Assembly: GCA_964484145.1 (NCBI GenBank)
Contig: CAZAED010000003.1
Coordinates: forward strand, 1-58,516
Source: JAEUSF01 sp964484145
Lineage (GTDB): Bacteria > Patescibacteriota > Doudnabacteria > UBA920
DNA length: 58,516 bases
Direction: 5' to 3'
The first letter of the stretch is position 1, and every line of letters starts with the position of its first letter. A program made the position numbers and the translations under genes. The notes under the pieces are model-generated. The model was not told the DNA's origin, made no database searches, and was given only the letters and a program-made list of their open reading frames with translations. Below, piece by piece: positions 15,314 through 23,878 of this stretch.

Positions 15314-16831
15314 ATGGCTGTATTATACAGAAAATATAGGCCCCAAACTTTTGCCCAAATTGTCGGGCAAAAGCCAATAGTCCGCACATTGCAAAATCAA
15401 ATTGCGAGCGGAGTTTTTGCTCATGCTTATTTGTTTACGGGAAGTAGAGGGGTGGGCAAGACTAGCGTTGCTAGAATATTTGCAAAGGCGGTAAATTGTG
15501 AAAGAAGAGAATTAGAGAAAGAGAGAAATAGTGAATTGGTCGGGGATGCGTGCGGGGAGTGTGCGGTTTGTAAGGCTATTGAGGCAGGTAACTTTATTGA
15601 CCTTATAGAAATTGACGCGGCTTCCAATACCGGAGTAGATAACGTTCGCGACATTATAGACCACGTAAAATTTTCGCCATCTTTAGGTAAGTATAAAGTT
15701 TTTATTATAGACGAAGTTCATATGCTCTCTAAGGGCGCTTTTAACGCGCTATTAAAAACCATAGAAGAGCCGCCCAAGCACGCTATATTTATTTTAGCTA
15801 CCACTGAAATTCAAAAAGTACCCGCAACTATAATTTCTCGAACCCAGCGGTTTGATTTTAAAGCTTATTCTGGGGCAGATATTAAAGAACATTTAAAAAC
15901 AATAATTCAAAAAGAAGGCTTGAATTATTCTGACGAGATTTTAGAATTAGTAGCCCAAAATGCCGGTGGCGGTATGCGTGATGCCTTGTCTATATTAGAC
16001 AAAATAACCACGCTAGGTCAAAGCGCAGAGGCAAGCGATGTTAGAGCGGTCTTAGGCATAACAGACGGGGCGCTGTTAAAACAAATAGTTGAACTTATTG
16101 GAGGTGGTAAGGCTCAGGAAATACCTGCTTTTTTTGAACTTCTGTTGGAAAAAGGTACAGATTTTTCTAGCTTTAATAAAGACTTGTTAGAATATTTAAG
16201 AAAGCTTTTGGTGCAAAAAATAACCGGTCAAGCAACAGAGGTTCTGGAAAATTTAACAGTGAATGATTTAATATTTGTTATTAGACTCTTTTTAAAGTCT
16301 TTTAAAGATCTGCAAACCTCGCCCAGTCCGGAAATTCCGCTATTACTTTCTGCTGTGGAGGCGGCCTTAAAAAAAAAGCCCAGTAATACACCAGCTGTAG
16401 CTCCTTTGTCTAAACCTGTAGTTACACAGCAGCCTGTTGTGAGGGTTTCCGAGCAAGCTTCCGCGGCTGTTTTAGAGCCAGTAAGTATTACCGCTTCTTA
16501 CGATGAGGCCGTCACAATAGAAGAGGTTAAAGTTTTTTGGCCAAAAGTTGTTTCAAAAATAAAAGACCAAAATGGTCCGTTAGGCAGCCTGTTAAGAGCA
16601 GCTCAAATTATAGCTATAAAGAATGGAAAAATTGTTGTTTGTGTTAAGTATCAGTTTGATATAAAAACAATAGAAAAAAATATGAGTTTTATAATCCAGG
16701 TAATTACAGAAATTAGTGGTAGAAATTTGGGCGTTGTAGGTGAATTGCCTGATAAATCGGCTGAAGCTCAAAATCCAGTCGCTGCTTTGAGTGATGCGCT
16801 TAAGATATTTGGAGGGGAAATAGTAGAATGA
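15314..16831 (+). CDS. dnaX: DNA polymerase III subunit gamma/tau
   Basis: DnaX is the ATPase of the clamp loader that places the sliding clamp on DNA. Residues 1-220 hold the AAA+ core: YRKYRPQTFAQIVGQ, Walker A GSRGVGKT (43-50), a zinc module with C62, C80, C83 and C86, Walker B VFIIDEVHML, sensor I LATTEIQKVPATIISRTQRFDF and sensor II GGMRDALSILDK. The 505-residue length suits a gamma/tau protein with a short C-terminal domain (residues about 400-505, EVKVFWPKVVSKIKDQNGPL). The C62-C80 loop carries an insert of iterated-repeat type (15498-15540). The stop TGA lies in a TGAC unit of the next repeat. Confidence 0.93.
   Translation: MAVLYRKYRPQTFAQIVGQKPIVRTLQNQIASGVFAHAYLFTGSRGVGKTSVARIFAKAVNCERRELEKERNSELVGDACGECAVCKAIEAGNFIDLIEIDAASNTGVDNVRDIIDHVKFSPSLGKYKVFIIDEVHMLSKGAFNALLKTIEEPPKHAIFILATTEIQKVPATIISRTQRFDFKAYSGADIKEHLKTIIQKEGLNYSDEILELVAQNAGGGMRDALSILDKITTLGQSAEASDVRAVLGITDGALLKQIVELIGGGKAQEIPAFFELLLEKGTDFSSFNKDLLEYLRKLLVQKITGQATEVLENLTVNDLIFVIRLFLKSFKDLQTSPSPEIPLLLSAVEAALKKKPSNTPAVAPLSKPVVTQQPVVRVSEQASAAVLEPVSITASYDEAVTIEEVKVFWPKVVSKIKDQNGPLGSLLRAAQIIAIKNGKIVVCVKYQFDIKTIEKNMSFIIQVITEISGRNLGVVGELPDKSAEAQNPVAALSDALKIFGGEIVE
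15498..15540 (+). repeat. In-frame iterated repeat inside dnaX zinc loop
   Basis: AAGAAGAGAATTAGAGAAAGAGAG and neighbouring bases match the unit seen between rpmC, rpsQ and rplN. They encode about 12 Glu/Arg/Lys-rich residues between C62 and C80. Confidence 0.5.
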
Positions 16832-16940
16832 CAAGAATGAGCAAGATTGACATGAATGACATGAATAGAATACACTATTAATAGACATTAATAAATTCTT
16901 GACAATCTTGTTCGATCATTTAAATCTTGTCAATTAAACT
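16828..16940 (+). repeat. dnaX-downstream iterated inverted repeat (TGACAAGAA units)
   Basis: ATGACAAGAATGAGCAAGATTGACATGAATGACATGAAT is answered by ATTCTTGACAATCTTGTTCGATCATTTAAATCTTGTCAATT. The first TGA is the dnaX stop codon. The next gene's GTG start is three bases past the 3' arm. Confidence 0.8.
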
Positions 16941-18608
16941 GTGCTTGAAACAAAAGAACAAAAACAATACTTTGGAATAGTTGTGGTACTAATAATTTCT
17001 TTAATTGGCGTTTCGGTTTGGAACCGCACGTCTTTTACCTTTACAGACAAAAAGAATTACACGAATCAGAATAGTGAGGTTGAAATGGCCCGCAAGTATT
17101 TGGCCTACGTAAATAGTTTGCCTATAGACAAGGCTGCTAGTAAAGACTTATTCCAAACAATAATTACAGACAAAGAAATAAAACAGGAAGTTGTAATGGC
17201 TTTAGGGTCAGACAAGCCTGTTAATATGCCCGCGGTGGATTCTAGTAGTTTTAAAATACAGCAAGTTTCAGGTAAGCCCGCCATGGAAAAATATTTAAGC
17301 GATACGGTAAGTAAGACTTTAGATTTTAATACTCAAGCCACGCAAATTCAAACCGCGCTTTTTACCGGGGACCAAAATAGTTTAGAAAAAGCAAAAACGC
17401 TTTATAATGCTTATAAACAAGAGTTGCTAGCTGTGGAAGTTCCTAAAGAAGCTCAAAATTTACATGAAAATTTAGTTTTAACCATGGAGAGTTATGGAAA
17501 ATTGCTGAATACTTCTCAAAATTATGACCCTGGGGATTATACAAAAAATGACGCGATTTGGCCTGAAGTGTACCAAAATTACGCAGTTATAAATAATGCG
17601 GCAAAAAATTATGTCGAAGGTTTAACAAAATTAACCACTAAGTATCAAATAGCGGAAATTAATATACCGCTAAATATTGTCGACTCCTCATTGCCAACGA
17701 AAAATCCGTTTATAAAAACCGCGAACGCATTTTTAGGTATTGGCGACGTAACTGTTACAGTCGGCGACATACCAAGAATTATTATGGACGCGATAAAAGA
17801 AGGGCTTAGAAGCGCCTTTGTTTCTTTTATGGGTACTATGCTTAACAAGCTAATTGCCAAAATTGAGAGCAATTATATGATTGCCAATTTTTTGTACTAC
17901 TCGGATGCGCTCGTGGCCGGCCAGTACACCGACGACTACTTAAATAAGTATGTTGCGCTGCAGTCTGACAGGCAAATAATAAAGCGGTTTATACCTCAGT
18001 TTTCCTGTGGAAGAAATACAGCAGACTTACGCCCTGTTTTTGAAGCACAAGCTAAAGATTATTTGGGTTTTGTTCCTCAAAATATTAGCCCCAATGACCC
18101 GGATTATTATTCCAAAATGGCAAAAGTAGGGGATTTTATGGCCTCTCCAACCGGCTGGCAGGTTTATTATCAGGATATTGCTGACGAGGCTGAAGCTGAA
18201 GCGGAAAAAAATGCGGACAGGGAATTAACAAGTTCCGGACTTAAGGCAGCCAGAGACCAGCTAAAAAGTGGTTTAGCTAAGTCCGTAAGCAGTTTAGTTA
18301 GCGCGCAAAGAGCTAGTTTTACTTCGCTTTTACAGTTAGGGGCTCAGAACGCGGATGGGATAATTAGCGGTTTTGTTAGTCAGCTTACTCAAACTTTAAT
18401 TAATAACTTCGTTTTTAAAGGAGTTACCGGGGGACCTGCTTCCGGGGTGGGTGTATTAAAAGAACAAGCGACTTGTGTTGCAGTGGCTCAAATTCAGCCA
18501 ATTTTAGCTTTAGATCAGACAGAGTACATACAGCCTCCTCCTCCGCCAACGACAGACCAGATATTTTGTCAGGAAAACCCTGCTGATTCAAGGTGTTCTC
18601 CCAGATAA
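16941..18608 (+). CDS. Membrane-anchored hypothetical protein
   Basis: I do not recognise this 555-residue protein. It begins with a GTG start, a short cytosolic stretch and one membrane segment (residues about 10-27, FGIVVVLIISLIGVSVW), so most of the protein is probably extracytoplasmic. The rest is largely helical. Two hydrophobic stretches around residues 290-320 may be further membrane-associated helices. A coiled acidic segment EAEAEAEKNADRELTSS occurs near residue 420, and the C-terminus is proline-rich with two Cys (FCQENPADSRC). CPR genomes often have such proteins near secretion or pilus genes; that link is inference. Confidence 0.6.
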   Translation: MLETKEQKQYFGIVVVLIISLIGVSVWNRTSFTFTDKKNYTNQNSEVEMARKYLAYVNSLPIDKAASKDLFQTIITDKEIKQEVVMALGSDKPVNMPAVDSSSFKIQQVSGKPAMEKYLSDTVSKTLDFNTQATQIQTALFTGDQNSLEKAKTLYNAYKQELLAVEVPKEAQNLHENLVLTMESYGKLLNTSQNYDPGDYTKNDAIWPEVYQNYAVINNAAKNYVEGLTKLTTKYQIAEINIPLNIVDSSLPTKNPFIKTANAFLGIGDVTVTVGDIPRIIMDAIKEGLRSAFVSFMGTMLNKLIAKIESNYMIANFLYYSDALVAGQYTDDYLNKYVALQSDRQIIKRFIPQFSCGRNTADLRPVFEAQAKDYLGFVPQNISPNDPDYYSKMAKVGDFMASPTGWQVYYQDIADEAEAEAEKNADRELTSSGLKAARDQLKSGLAKSVSSLVSAQRASFTSLLQLGAQNADGIISGFVSQLTQTLINNFVFKGVTGGPASGVGVLKEQATCVAVAQIQPILALDQTEYIQPPPPPTTDQIFCQENPADSRCSPR

Positions 18609-18620
18609 TATATATTTTTA

Positions 18621-18650
18621 CAAAAAACCGCTGTAAATGGCGGTTTTTGT
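18621..18650 (+). terminator. Terminator after the 555-residue gene
   Basis: AAAAACCGC-TGTAAAT-GGCGGTTTTTGT: stem of about 9 bp with a T-run. A TATAAT at 18653-18658 and another at 18706-18711 lie downstream, without a good -35 at the right distance. Confidence 0.8.
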
Positions 18651-18741
18651 GTTATAATATGTATAAGTTTAATTATTTTTTGTAATAAGCCTTGTTAATA
18701 TTTTGTATAATAAATACAAAATAATTAACTAAAAAGATTCT

Positions 18742-20022
18742 ATGGAAAATCCTTCAGAAATAAAGGAATTTGAAAATTCTAATCCTGCTCCGGAGCATAA
18801 AGTTACCGAAACAAAACAAGTTCCGCCCCACCACCATAATTCGCTTTTTGTGGTGGTTATTGTTTTAAGTTTGTTGTTTGGCTCAATTGGAGGTTCGGCT
18901 AGTACAATGTTTTTAATAAAAAACGGCAAGCTAATAGGAACGGACAAAACTGGTATTCTAAGTAGTAAAAAAGTTACTCTACAAGAAGATTCTGCAATTA
19001 TAGATGTAGTTAAGAAATCCAGACCGGCTGTAGTTTCTATAGTTATAAGTAAAGATTTAAGTAAATTGCCGGGTTATGGAATGAACCCGTTTGGTAACGA
19101 CTTCTTTTCTCCAATTTTTGGTTTTCCTTCTTCTGGTAATAATTCGGGCGGACCCGATGTTCAGCAAGTTGGAGCAGGAAGCGGATTTTTTGTTTCAGCC
19201 GACGGACTTATTTTAACTAACAGGCATGTGGTGGAAGATACCTCGGCTAGTTATACGGTTTTAACTAATGACGGCAAAAAATACGACGCCACTGTTTTAG
19301 CGCGCGACCCTGTTAATGACTTAGCAATTGTAAAAATAGATATTAAGGACGCGGCATTTTTACAACTTTCAGATTCGTCTAAATTGGAGGTGGGTCAGCA
19401 CGTGGTAGCTATTGGTAATGCTTTGGGTGAATATCAGAATTCGGTAACTAGCGGTATAGTTAGCGGTATTGGCCGCAGTATAACCGCAGGCGGAGAAAGT
19501 GGTAGTGAGAGTTTAGAAGGTGTTATTCAAACAGATGCGGCCATAAACCCCGGTAATAGCGGAGGACCGCTTTTAGATTTAGATGGGCAAGTGGTAGGCA
19601 TAAACACAGCCGTTGACCAACAAGGTCAATTGGTAGGTTTTGCTATACCTTCAAACGACGCGCAAAAAGATTTAACCAGCTTTCAAAAAAACGGTAAAAT
19701 TAGCAGGCCAATGTTAGGGGTTAGATATATTATGATAACCCAGGCTTTGGCAGACAGCCAAAAATTACCCCGTTCTTACGGCGCTTTAGTTGTAAGAGGT
19801 GAAAAGGTAACAGATTTTTCTGTTTTGCCCGGCAGTCCCGCGGACAAAGCCGGAATAGTTGAGAACGATATTATTTTAGCAGTCGGCGGAGTTAAAGTAG
19901 ACGGTGAAAATACTTTAGCCAAGCTTTTAAAACCGTTTAATACCGGGGACGAGATTACTTTAAAAATTTATCATAAAGGGGACGAGAAGACTATTAAGGT
20001 GAAGCTTGAGGATAGCAAGTAA
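18742..20022 (+). CDS. HtrA/DegP-type serine protease with PDZ domain
   Basis: HtrA proteases degrade misfolded envelope proteins outside the cytoplasmic membrane. The 426-residue sequence has an N-terminal membrane anchor (residues about 34-58). A trypsin-like domain follows with the catalytic triad H162 (LTNRHVVED), D193 (DPVNDLAIV) and S273 (NPGNSGGPLL). A single PDZ domain occupies about 325-420 (GALVVRGEKV, LPGSPADKAGIVENDIILAVGGVKV). This is the single-PDZ, DegS/HtrA-like layout. It is downstream of a terminator, so probably a separate transcription unit. Confidence 0.93.
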   Translation: MENPSEIKEFENSNPAPEHKVTETKQVPPHHHNSLFVVVIVLSLLFGSIGGSASTMFLIKNGKLIGTDKTGILSSKKVTLQEDSAIIDVVKKSRPAVVSIVISKDLSKLPGYGMNPFGNDFFSPIFGFPSSGNNSGGPDVQQVGAGSGFFVSADGLILTNRHVVEDTSASYTVLTNDGKKYDATVLARDPVNDLAIVKIDIKDAAFLQLSDSSKLEVGQHVVAIGNALGEYQNSVTSGIVSGIGRSITAGGESGSESLEGVIQTDAAINPGNSGGPLLDLDGQVVGINTAVDQQGQLVGFAIPSNDAQKDLTSFQKNGKISRPMLGVRYIMITQALADSQKLPRSYGALVVRGEKVTDFSVLPGSPADKAGIVENDIILAVGGVKVDGENTLAKLLKPFNTGDEITLKIYHKGDEKTIKVKLEDSK

Positions 20023-20075
20023 AATTATTTTAATTAACCTAATTATTCTAAATAATTTCTAAATACTAATTTCTA

Positions 20076-20462
20076 ATGTCTAAAACCCTAGGGATCGACT
20101 ATGGCACAAAGAGGATTGGTTTGGCGATTTCTGATGAGTCGCAGACTTTTGCGCGGGAGCTTAGTATACTTTCACCAAAGGAGTTTTGGGATAAAATCTT
20201 GGCTATTATTGAAGAACATCAGATTACCCAAATCGTCCTTGGTTGGCCGCTTAATATGAGTGGGGAAATGACTAAAAAAACCAAAGAAGTGGAAAATTTT
20301 AAACAGAAATTAGAGAAAATGGTGGAAATTAAAGTGGTAATTATAGACGAGCGTTTATCATCGACTTTTGCTCAAAACATCAGCGGCAGTAAAAAAAACT
20401 TAGACAGCTTCGCTGCACAAATATTACTTCAAAATTATTTGAATAAACAAAAAACTAAATGA
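20076..20462 (+). CDS. ruvX: Putative pre-16S rRNA nuclease / Holliday junction resolvase YqgF
   Basis: A 128-residue RNase H-like protein of the YqgF/RuvX family. It has GIDYGTKRIGLAISD at the N-terminus (metal ligand D8), the VLGWPLNMSGEMTKKTKEVENF block, and the IIDERLSSTFA motif with catalytic Glu, then LDSFAAQILLQNYL with the final acid. It processes the 5' end of 16S rRNA in E. coli; a recombination role was proposed earlier. The TGA stop overlaps the ATG of the next gene (ATGA), which indicates translational coupling. Confidence 0.9.
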   Translation: MSKTLGIDYGTKRIGLAISDESQTFARELSILSPKEFWDKILAIIEEHQITQIVLGWPLNMSGEMTKKTKEVENFKQKLEKMVEIKVVIIDERLSSTFAQNISGSKKNLDSFAAQILLQNYLNKQKTK

Positions 20463-20905
20463 GTTTAAATTTAGGATCGCAAAAACAGAATAGTGATTTG
20501 CAGAAATACCCTAATAAAATAATAGATAACACAACGCATAATTTTGTCTCATTCTTTTATATTTTATTCGTTATACTTTTTGCTTTTTTTGTTGATGGAA
20601 GCCCGGCGTCGTATGACGGGAATTGGTGGGGAATTGGCAGAACTGTAACTTTTTGGTCTGTGCTTTTTGTAAACATAATCACGGGACTTATTTTAACTAA
20701 TATATTGGCGCCTTTGAGAAGGCGGATATTTAATGAGGTATTAATATTATTTATTTATTTGGTAATAATTATATTAAAATTTGGACCGTTGTCTTTATAC
20801 TCGAATTATTACTCAAACGAGTATATAAATTATTTACTCGCAGGAATTCCTTTTTTGTTAGTTTTATTAGTCTCAACGTTCAAATATTTTTTCAGAAATA
20901 AATAA
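20459..20905 (+). CDS. Small polytopic membrane protein
   Basis: Not recognised. The 148-residue protein has about four membrane segments (FYILFVILFAFFV, VLFVNIITGLILTNIL, LILFIYLVIIILKFG, LAGIPFLLVLLVSTF). It overlaps ruvX by four bases (ATGA) and its stop is followed directly by the galT start (TAA-ATG), so all three are likely one transcript. No catalytic motif seen. Confidence 0.6.
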   Translation: MSLNLGSQKQNSDLQKYPNKIIDNTTHNFVSFFYILFVILFAFFVDGSPASYDGNWWGIGRTVTFWSVLFVNIITGLILTNILAPLRRRIFNEVLILFIYLVIIILKFGPLSLYSNYYSNEYINYLLAGIPFLLVLLVSTFKYFFRNK

Positions 20906-21973
20906 ATGTCAGAATTTCGACAAAATCCAATAACTAAATCTTGGGTGCTTGTAGCCCCGGGGCGTAATAAGCGGCCGGATCAGTATAAGACTTACAGTGT
21001 TATGCATGGTGTGCCGGAATACGACGAAAAATGTGTTTTTTGTCCTGGAAACGAAAATTTAAACCCAGAAATTGAAAGATTTAGTTTTAATGGAGATTTG
21101 TTACCATCACCACGCCAGCCCTCCTTCGCCAAGGCTTCGGAGGGCACTCCGTCTTTAAAAAATTTTGGTATGTCGGAGTGGGAAATTCGTATTATCCCAA
21201 ATAAATTTGCGTCACTTGAACATTCTGCCAGTTATAGCCATAAAGAATTTTATATTTCGCACAGTGGCGACGGCGACCACGAAGTTATTATTACCAGAAA
21301 ACACAACGAACCTGTTGCGCTCCAGTCTATTGGCTTAGTAGAAAGCACTTTAAAAGTTTTTATAAGAAGAATAAATGAATTAGACAAGCATAAAGAATTA
21401 GCCTACATACAGCTTTTTCACAACCATGGTCGCGACGCCGGGGCAAGTATAATTCACCCTCACTACCAGCTTATGGCTACGCCAATAGTGCCTTCCCATA
21501 TTCACGACGAAATAGTTGGGTGTCAGCATTATTTTGGGGTTCATGGTACAGACATTTACGGCGATATGCTCAAAGAGGAGTTAAAAGTAAAAGACAGAAT
21601 TTTGTATGAAAGCGACCACTTTGTAGTTTTGTCCGCTTATGCCTCACGTCAGCCTTTTGAAACTTGGATTATTCCAAAGCGCCAGTCCGCTAGGTTTGAA
21701 GAAATGACACCTGACGAAATTAAACACCTTTCTTTTGTGCTAAAAGTAACACTTGGGCAACTATACACCAAACTTTCCGACCCGCCGCTTAATTTTTATG
21801 TTCACAACATGCCGCTTAGACGCGAAAGTAAAACTTACAACGAACACGCTTACCGTTGGCACCTTACAATTTTTCCGAGAATTACCATGTGGGCCGGCTT
21901 CGAATTCGCAACCGGCATTCCCGTAAACCCTATTCCACCCGAGGTAACGGCTAAGTTTTTGAAAGGGGAATAA
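20906..21973 (+). CDS. galT: Galactose-1-phosphate uridylyltransferase family (GalT-like)
   Basis: The HIT-superfamily transferase moves UMP between sugar phosphates in the Leloir pathway. Seen: CVFCPGNE (zinc pair), WEIRIIPNKFA, the active-site segment HNHGRDAGASIIHPHYQLMATP with the HPH nucleophile motif, and the second-half motifs FVVLSAYASRQPFETWIIPKR and YHVHNMP-like NFYVHNMP...HWHL-type YRWHLTIFPR. Length 355 residues. Residues about 71-82 (PSFAKASEGTPS) are encoded by a palindromic repeat inserted in frame. Substrate could also be another sugar-1-phosphate (some relatives are ADP-glucose phosphorylases). Confidence 0.87.
   Translation: MSEFRQNPITKSWVLVAPGRNKRPDQYKTYSVMHGVPEYDEKCVFCPGNENLNPEIERFSFNGDLLPSPRQPSFAKASEGTPSLKNFGMSEWEIRIIPNKFASLEHSASYSHKEFYISHSGDGDHEVIITRKHNEPVALQSIGLVESTLKVFIRRINELDKHKELAYIQLFHNHGRDAGASIIHPHYQLMATPIVPSHIHDEIVGCQHYFGVHGTDIYGDMLKEELKVKDRILYESDHFVVLSAYASRQPFETWIIPKRQSARFEEMTPDEIKHLSFVLKVTLGQLYTKLSDPPLNFYVHNMPLRRESKTYNEHAYRWHLTIFPRITMWAGFEFATGIPVNPIPPEVTAKFLKGE
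21118..21145 (+). repeat. Palindromic repeat inside galT (SFAKASEG type)
   Basis: GCCCTCC-TTCGCCAAGGCTTC-GGAGGGC. It is in frame and adds about 12 residues to GalT. To my knowledge this sequence type is frequent in CPR genomes and proteins. Confidence 0.8.
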
Positions 21974-22013
21974 GCAGAACAATTAACAATTGACGATTAA
22001 CAATTAACATAAA
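21974..22013 (+). repeat. galT-tpiA tandem ACAATTAAC units
   Basis: AGAACAATTAACAATTGACGATTAACAATTAACAT: direct iterations, no second arm. Similar arrays at 24734, 29713 and (reverse-complemented) 43065. Confidence 0.7.
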
Positions 22014-22697
22014 ATGAAAAAATTAATTATTGCTAACTGGAAACTTAATCCAACCACTTTAAAAGAAGCACAGAAACTTGCTGCTGCTATTCAAAGAACA
22101 AAAAAGAATACTGTAGTTTTGTGTCCGCCGACAATTTATTTATCGCAAATTCAATACCCTTTAGTTGGGTCGCAAGATTCTTTTTGGGAAGAGAAGGGGG
22201 CTTTTACCGGACAGGTCAGCCCCTTACAGTTAAAAACACTTAAAATAAAATACTCTATAATCGGCCATAGTGAAAAACGAGCAACTGGGGAGAGTGATGA
22301 AATGGTAAACGCAAAAGTTAAGGCAGCACTTTTGCATGGTATTATACCTGTACTATGCGTTGGTTTTGGAACAACAGTAGAGCAAGATGACCTTGAAGTG
22401 ACCGATGTTTTAAAACAGCAACTTGATATAGATTTAAAAGGTATAGATGCTACGAAGGTAGTGGTAGCATATGAGCCTGTCTGGGCAATTGGTACAGGCA
22501 AAGTCGCAAGTCCGGAACACGCGGAGACCGTAGGGCTTTTTATAAAAAATCGCTATGGTGTAAAAAAAGTTTTGTACGGCGGCAGTGTTAGCCCTACTAA
22601 CGCCAAAGGCTTTTTAGACCAGAGAAATGTAGATGGACTTTTGGTTGGTGGTGCGAGTTTGGTACCTATGTACTTTAATACTATTATTAACTTGTAG
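22014..22697 (+). CDS. tpiA: Triosephosphate isomerase
   Basis: Interconverts dihydroxyacetone phosphate and glyceraldehyde 3-phosphate in glycolysis. The TIM-barrel catalytic residues are visible: K10 (ANWKLN), H85 (IIGHSEKR) and E154 (AYEPVWAIGTGK), with the phosphate-binding VLYGGSVSPTNA and DGLLVGGASL at the end. At 227 residues it is shorter than the usual 250, as in several archaeal and CPR enzymes. The stop TAG is provided by a REP-like element, which separates it from rpiB. Confidence 0.95.
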   Translation: MKKLIIANWKLNPTTLKEAQKLAAAIQRTKKNTVVLCPPTIYLSQIQYPLVGSQDSFWEEKGAFTGQVSPLQLKTLKIKYSIIGHSEKRATGESDEMVNAKVKAALLHGIIPVLCVGFGTTVEQDDLEVTDVLKQQLDIDLKGIDATKVVVAYEPVWAIGTGKVASPEHAETVGLFIKNRYGVKKVLYGGSVSPTNAKGFLDQRNVDGLLVGGASLVPMYFNTIINL

Positions 22698-22748
22698 TGC
22701 GCCGATTTATCGGCCATTATCAGCAAGGCCCATAAATGGGCACGCTAC
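22694..22748 (+). repeat. REP-like composite palindrome, second copy
   Basis: GTAGTGCGCCGATTTATCGGCC ... GGCCCATAAATGGGCACGCTAC. Same two inner hairpins and terminal repeats as 13153-13205, and again the terminal TAG is the stop codon of the upstream gene after a TTG (Leu) codon. Confidence 0.85.
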
Positions 22749-22757
22749 ACATACAAT

Positions 22758-23204
22758 ATGATATATATAGCCTCGGATCATGCTGGTTACGAGTTAAAAA
22801 ACAAAATTATCAGCCACTTAAAAGAAACCGGGCAGGAAGTTGAAGATTGCGGACCTTTTGTGTTTGACAAAGACGACGATTACCCGGATTTTTGCTACCC
22901 TTGTGCTGTTAAGGTAGGTCAAAATCCAGGCAGTATGGGAATAGTTTTGGGTATGAGTGGTAACGGCGAAGCTATTGTTGCAAATAAAGCCAAAGGGGTC
23001 AGAGCCGCACATTATTACGGCGGGCATGAAGAAATTGTAAAATTAGCGCGTCAGCACAACAACGCAAACGTACTTTCTATAGGCGCAAAGTTTATTTCTG
23101 AGGACGAAGTTTTAAGAGCGGTGGACTTGTTTATAGAAACCGGGTTTGAAGGTGGAAGACACAAAAGAAGAATTGACAAGATTGACATTCTTGAACAAGA
23201 ATGA
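22758..23204 (+). CDS. rpiB: Ribose-5-phosphate isomerase B
   Basis: Interconverts ribose 5-phosphate and ribulose 5-phosphate. LacA/RpiB family signatures are IYIASDHAGYELKNKI, DCGP, DYPDFCYPCAVKVG, GMSGNGEAIVANKAKGVRAAHYYG, HNNANVLSIGAKFISEDE and ETGFEGGRHKRRIDKI. The 148-residue length is typical. The final 10 residues (DKIDILEQE) are encoded by TTGACAAGATTGACATTC-type repeat units, so the C-terminus merges with the following iterated repeat. Confidence 0.93.
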   Translation: MIYIASDHAGYELKNKIISHLKETGQEVEDCGPFVFDKDDDYPDFCYPCAVKVGQNPGSMGIVLGMSGNGEAIVANKAKGVRAAHYYGGHEEIVKLARQHNNANVLSIGAKFISEDEVLRAVDLFIETGFEGGRHKRRIDKIDILEQE

Positions 23205-23229
23205 CAAGAATGACAAACTAATTACACAT
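23165..23229 (+). repeat. rpiB-rpe iterated repeat (TTGACAAGA units) overlapping the rpiB 3' end
   Basis: AAGAATTGACAAGATTGACATTCTTGAACAAGAATGACAAGAATGAC: the units form a small inverted repeat (CATTCTTGaacAAGAATG) and run through the rpiB stop codon TGA. Confidence 0.65.
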
Positions 23230-23868
23230 ATGGCTATTATCCTTCCAGCGATTTTAGAAAAAACTAAGGAAGCTTTTGAACAAAGGCTTGCTTTGGTTTG
23301 TAAAATCCCGGGTGTTACAAAAATTCAGGTAGATTTTGGGGATGGGGAATTTATAGAAAATAAGCTTTTAGAAGCAGGAGAGATGGATACTTTAAACCCG
23401 GCCTTTGAATGGGAAGCGCATTTAATGGTAAAAAATCCTAACGACTTTTTAGACTATCAAATTTGCGGGTTTAAAACTTTAATTGTGCATTATGAGGCTT
23501 TTGAAAATTCGGACGATCTTAAAAAATCGTTGGCCGATATTAAGGGTATGGGCTTTAAAACCGGTGTTGCAATTAATCCAGACACAATGGTAAATGTTTT
23601 AAAAGAAGTGTCAGCTGACCAATATCTTATTATGTCTGTTGTTCCAGGCAAGCAAGGTCAAGCGTTTTTACCATCTACAATAGATAGAATAAAAGAATTA
23701 CGCGCCATTTACCCCCATGCTATAATAGAAGTAGACGGCGGAGTAAACGAAACCAACATAAAAAGTATAAAACAAGCCGGTGCGGATTTAATATGCGTAG
23801 GCTCGGCTTTAGTAAAGGCGGAGAATTTAAACATTGCTTATGAAAGTTTAAATAAAATGATGGTGTAA
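23230..23868 (+). CDS. rpe: Ribulose-phosphate 3-epimerase-like protein
   Basis: TIM-barrel protein of 212 residues resembling ribulose-phosphate 3-epimerase (pentose phosphate pathway). I use the ATG at 23230 (MAIILPAILEKTKEAFEQRL); the longer frame from 23146 would run through the rpiB C-terminus. Family motifs: WEAHLMVKNPNDFL, LIVHYEAFE, GVAINPDTMVNVLKEV, YLIMSVVPGKQGQAFLPSTIDRIKELR and IEVDGGVNETNIKSIKQAGAD. The first metal-binding segment reads VDFGDGEFI instead of the usual H-x-D...DG.FVPN, so metal binding may differ. Neighbours rpiB and tkt support the assignment. Confidence 0.8.
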   Translation: MAIILPAILEKTKEAFEQRLALVCKIPGVTKIQVDFGDGEFIENKLLEAGEMDTLNPAFEWEAHLMVKNPNDFLDYQICGFKTLIVHYEAFENSDDLKKSLADIKGMGFKTGVAINPDTMVNVLKEVSADQYLIMSVVPGKQGQAFLPSTIDRIKELRAIYPHAIIEVDGGVNETNIKSIKQAGADLICVGSALVKAENLNIAYESLNKMMV

Positions 23869-23878
23869 AAATCAAAAA

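Noticed and set aside
23146..23229. N-terminal extension of the epimerase
   Set aside because: It overlaps the rpiB C-terminus and repeat units; ATG 23230 starts the conserved barrel.
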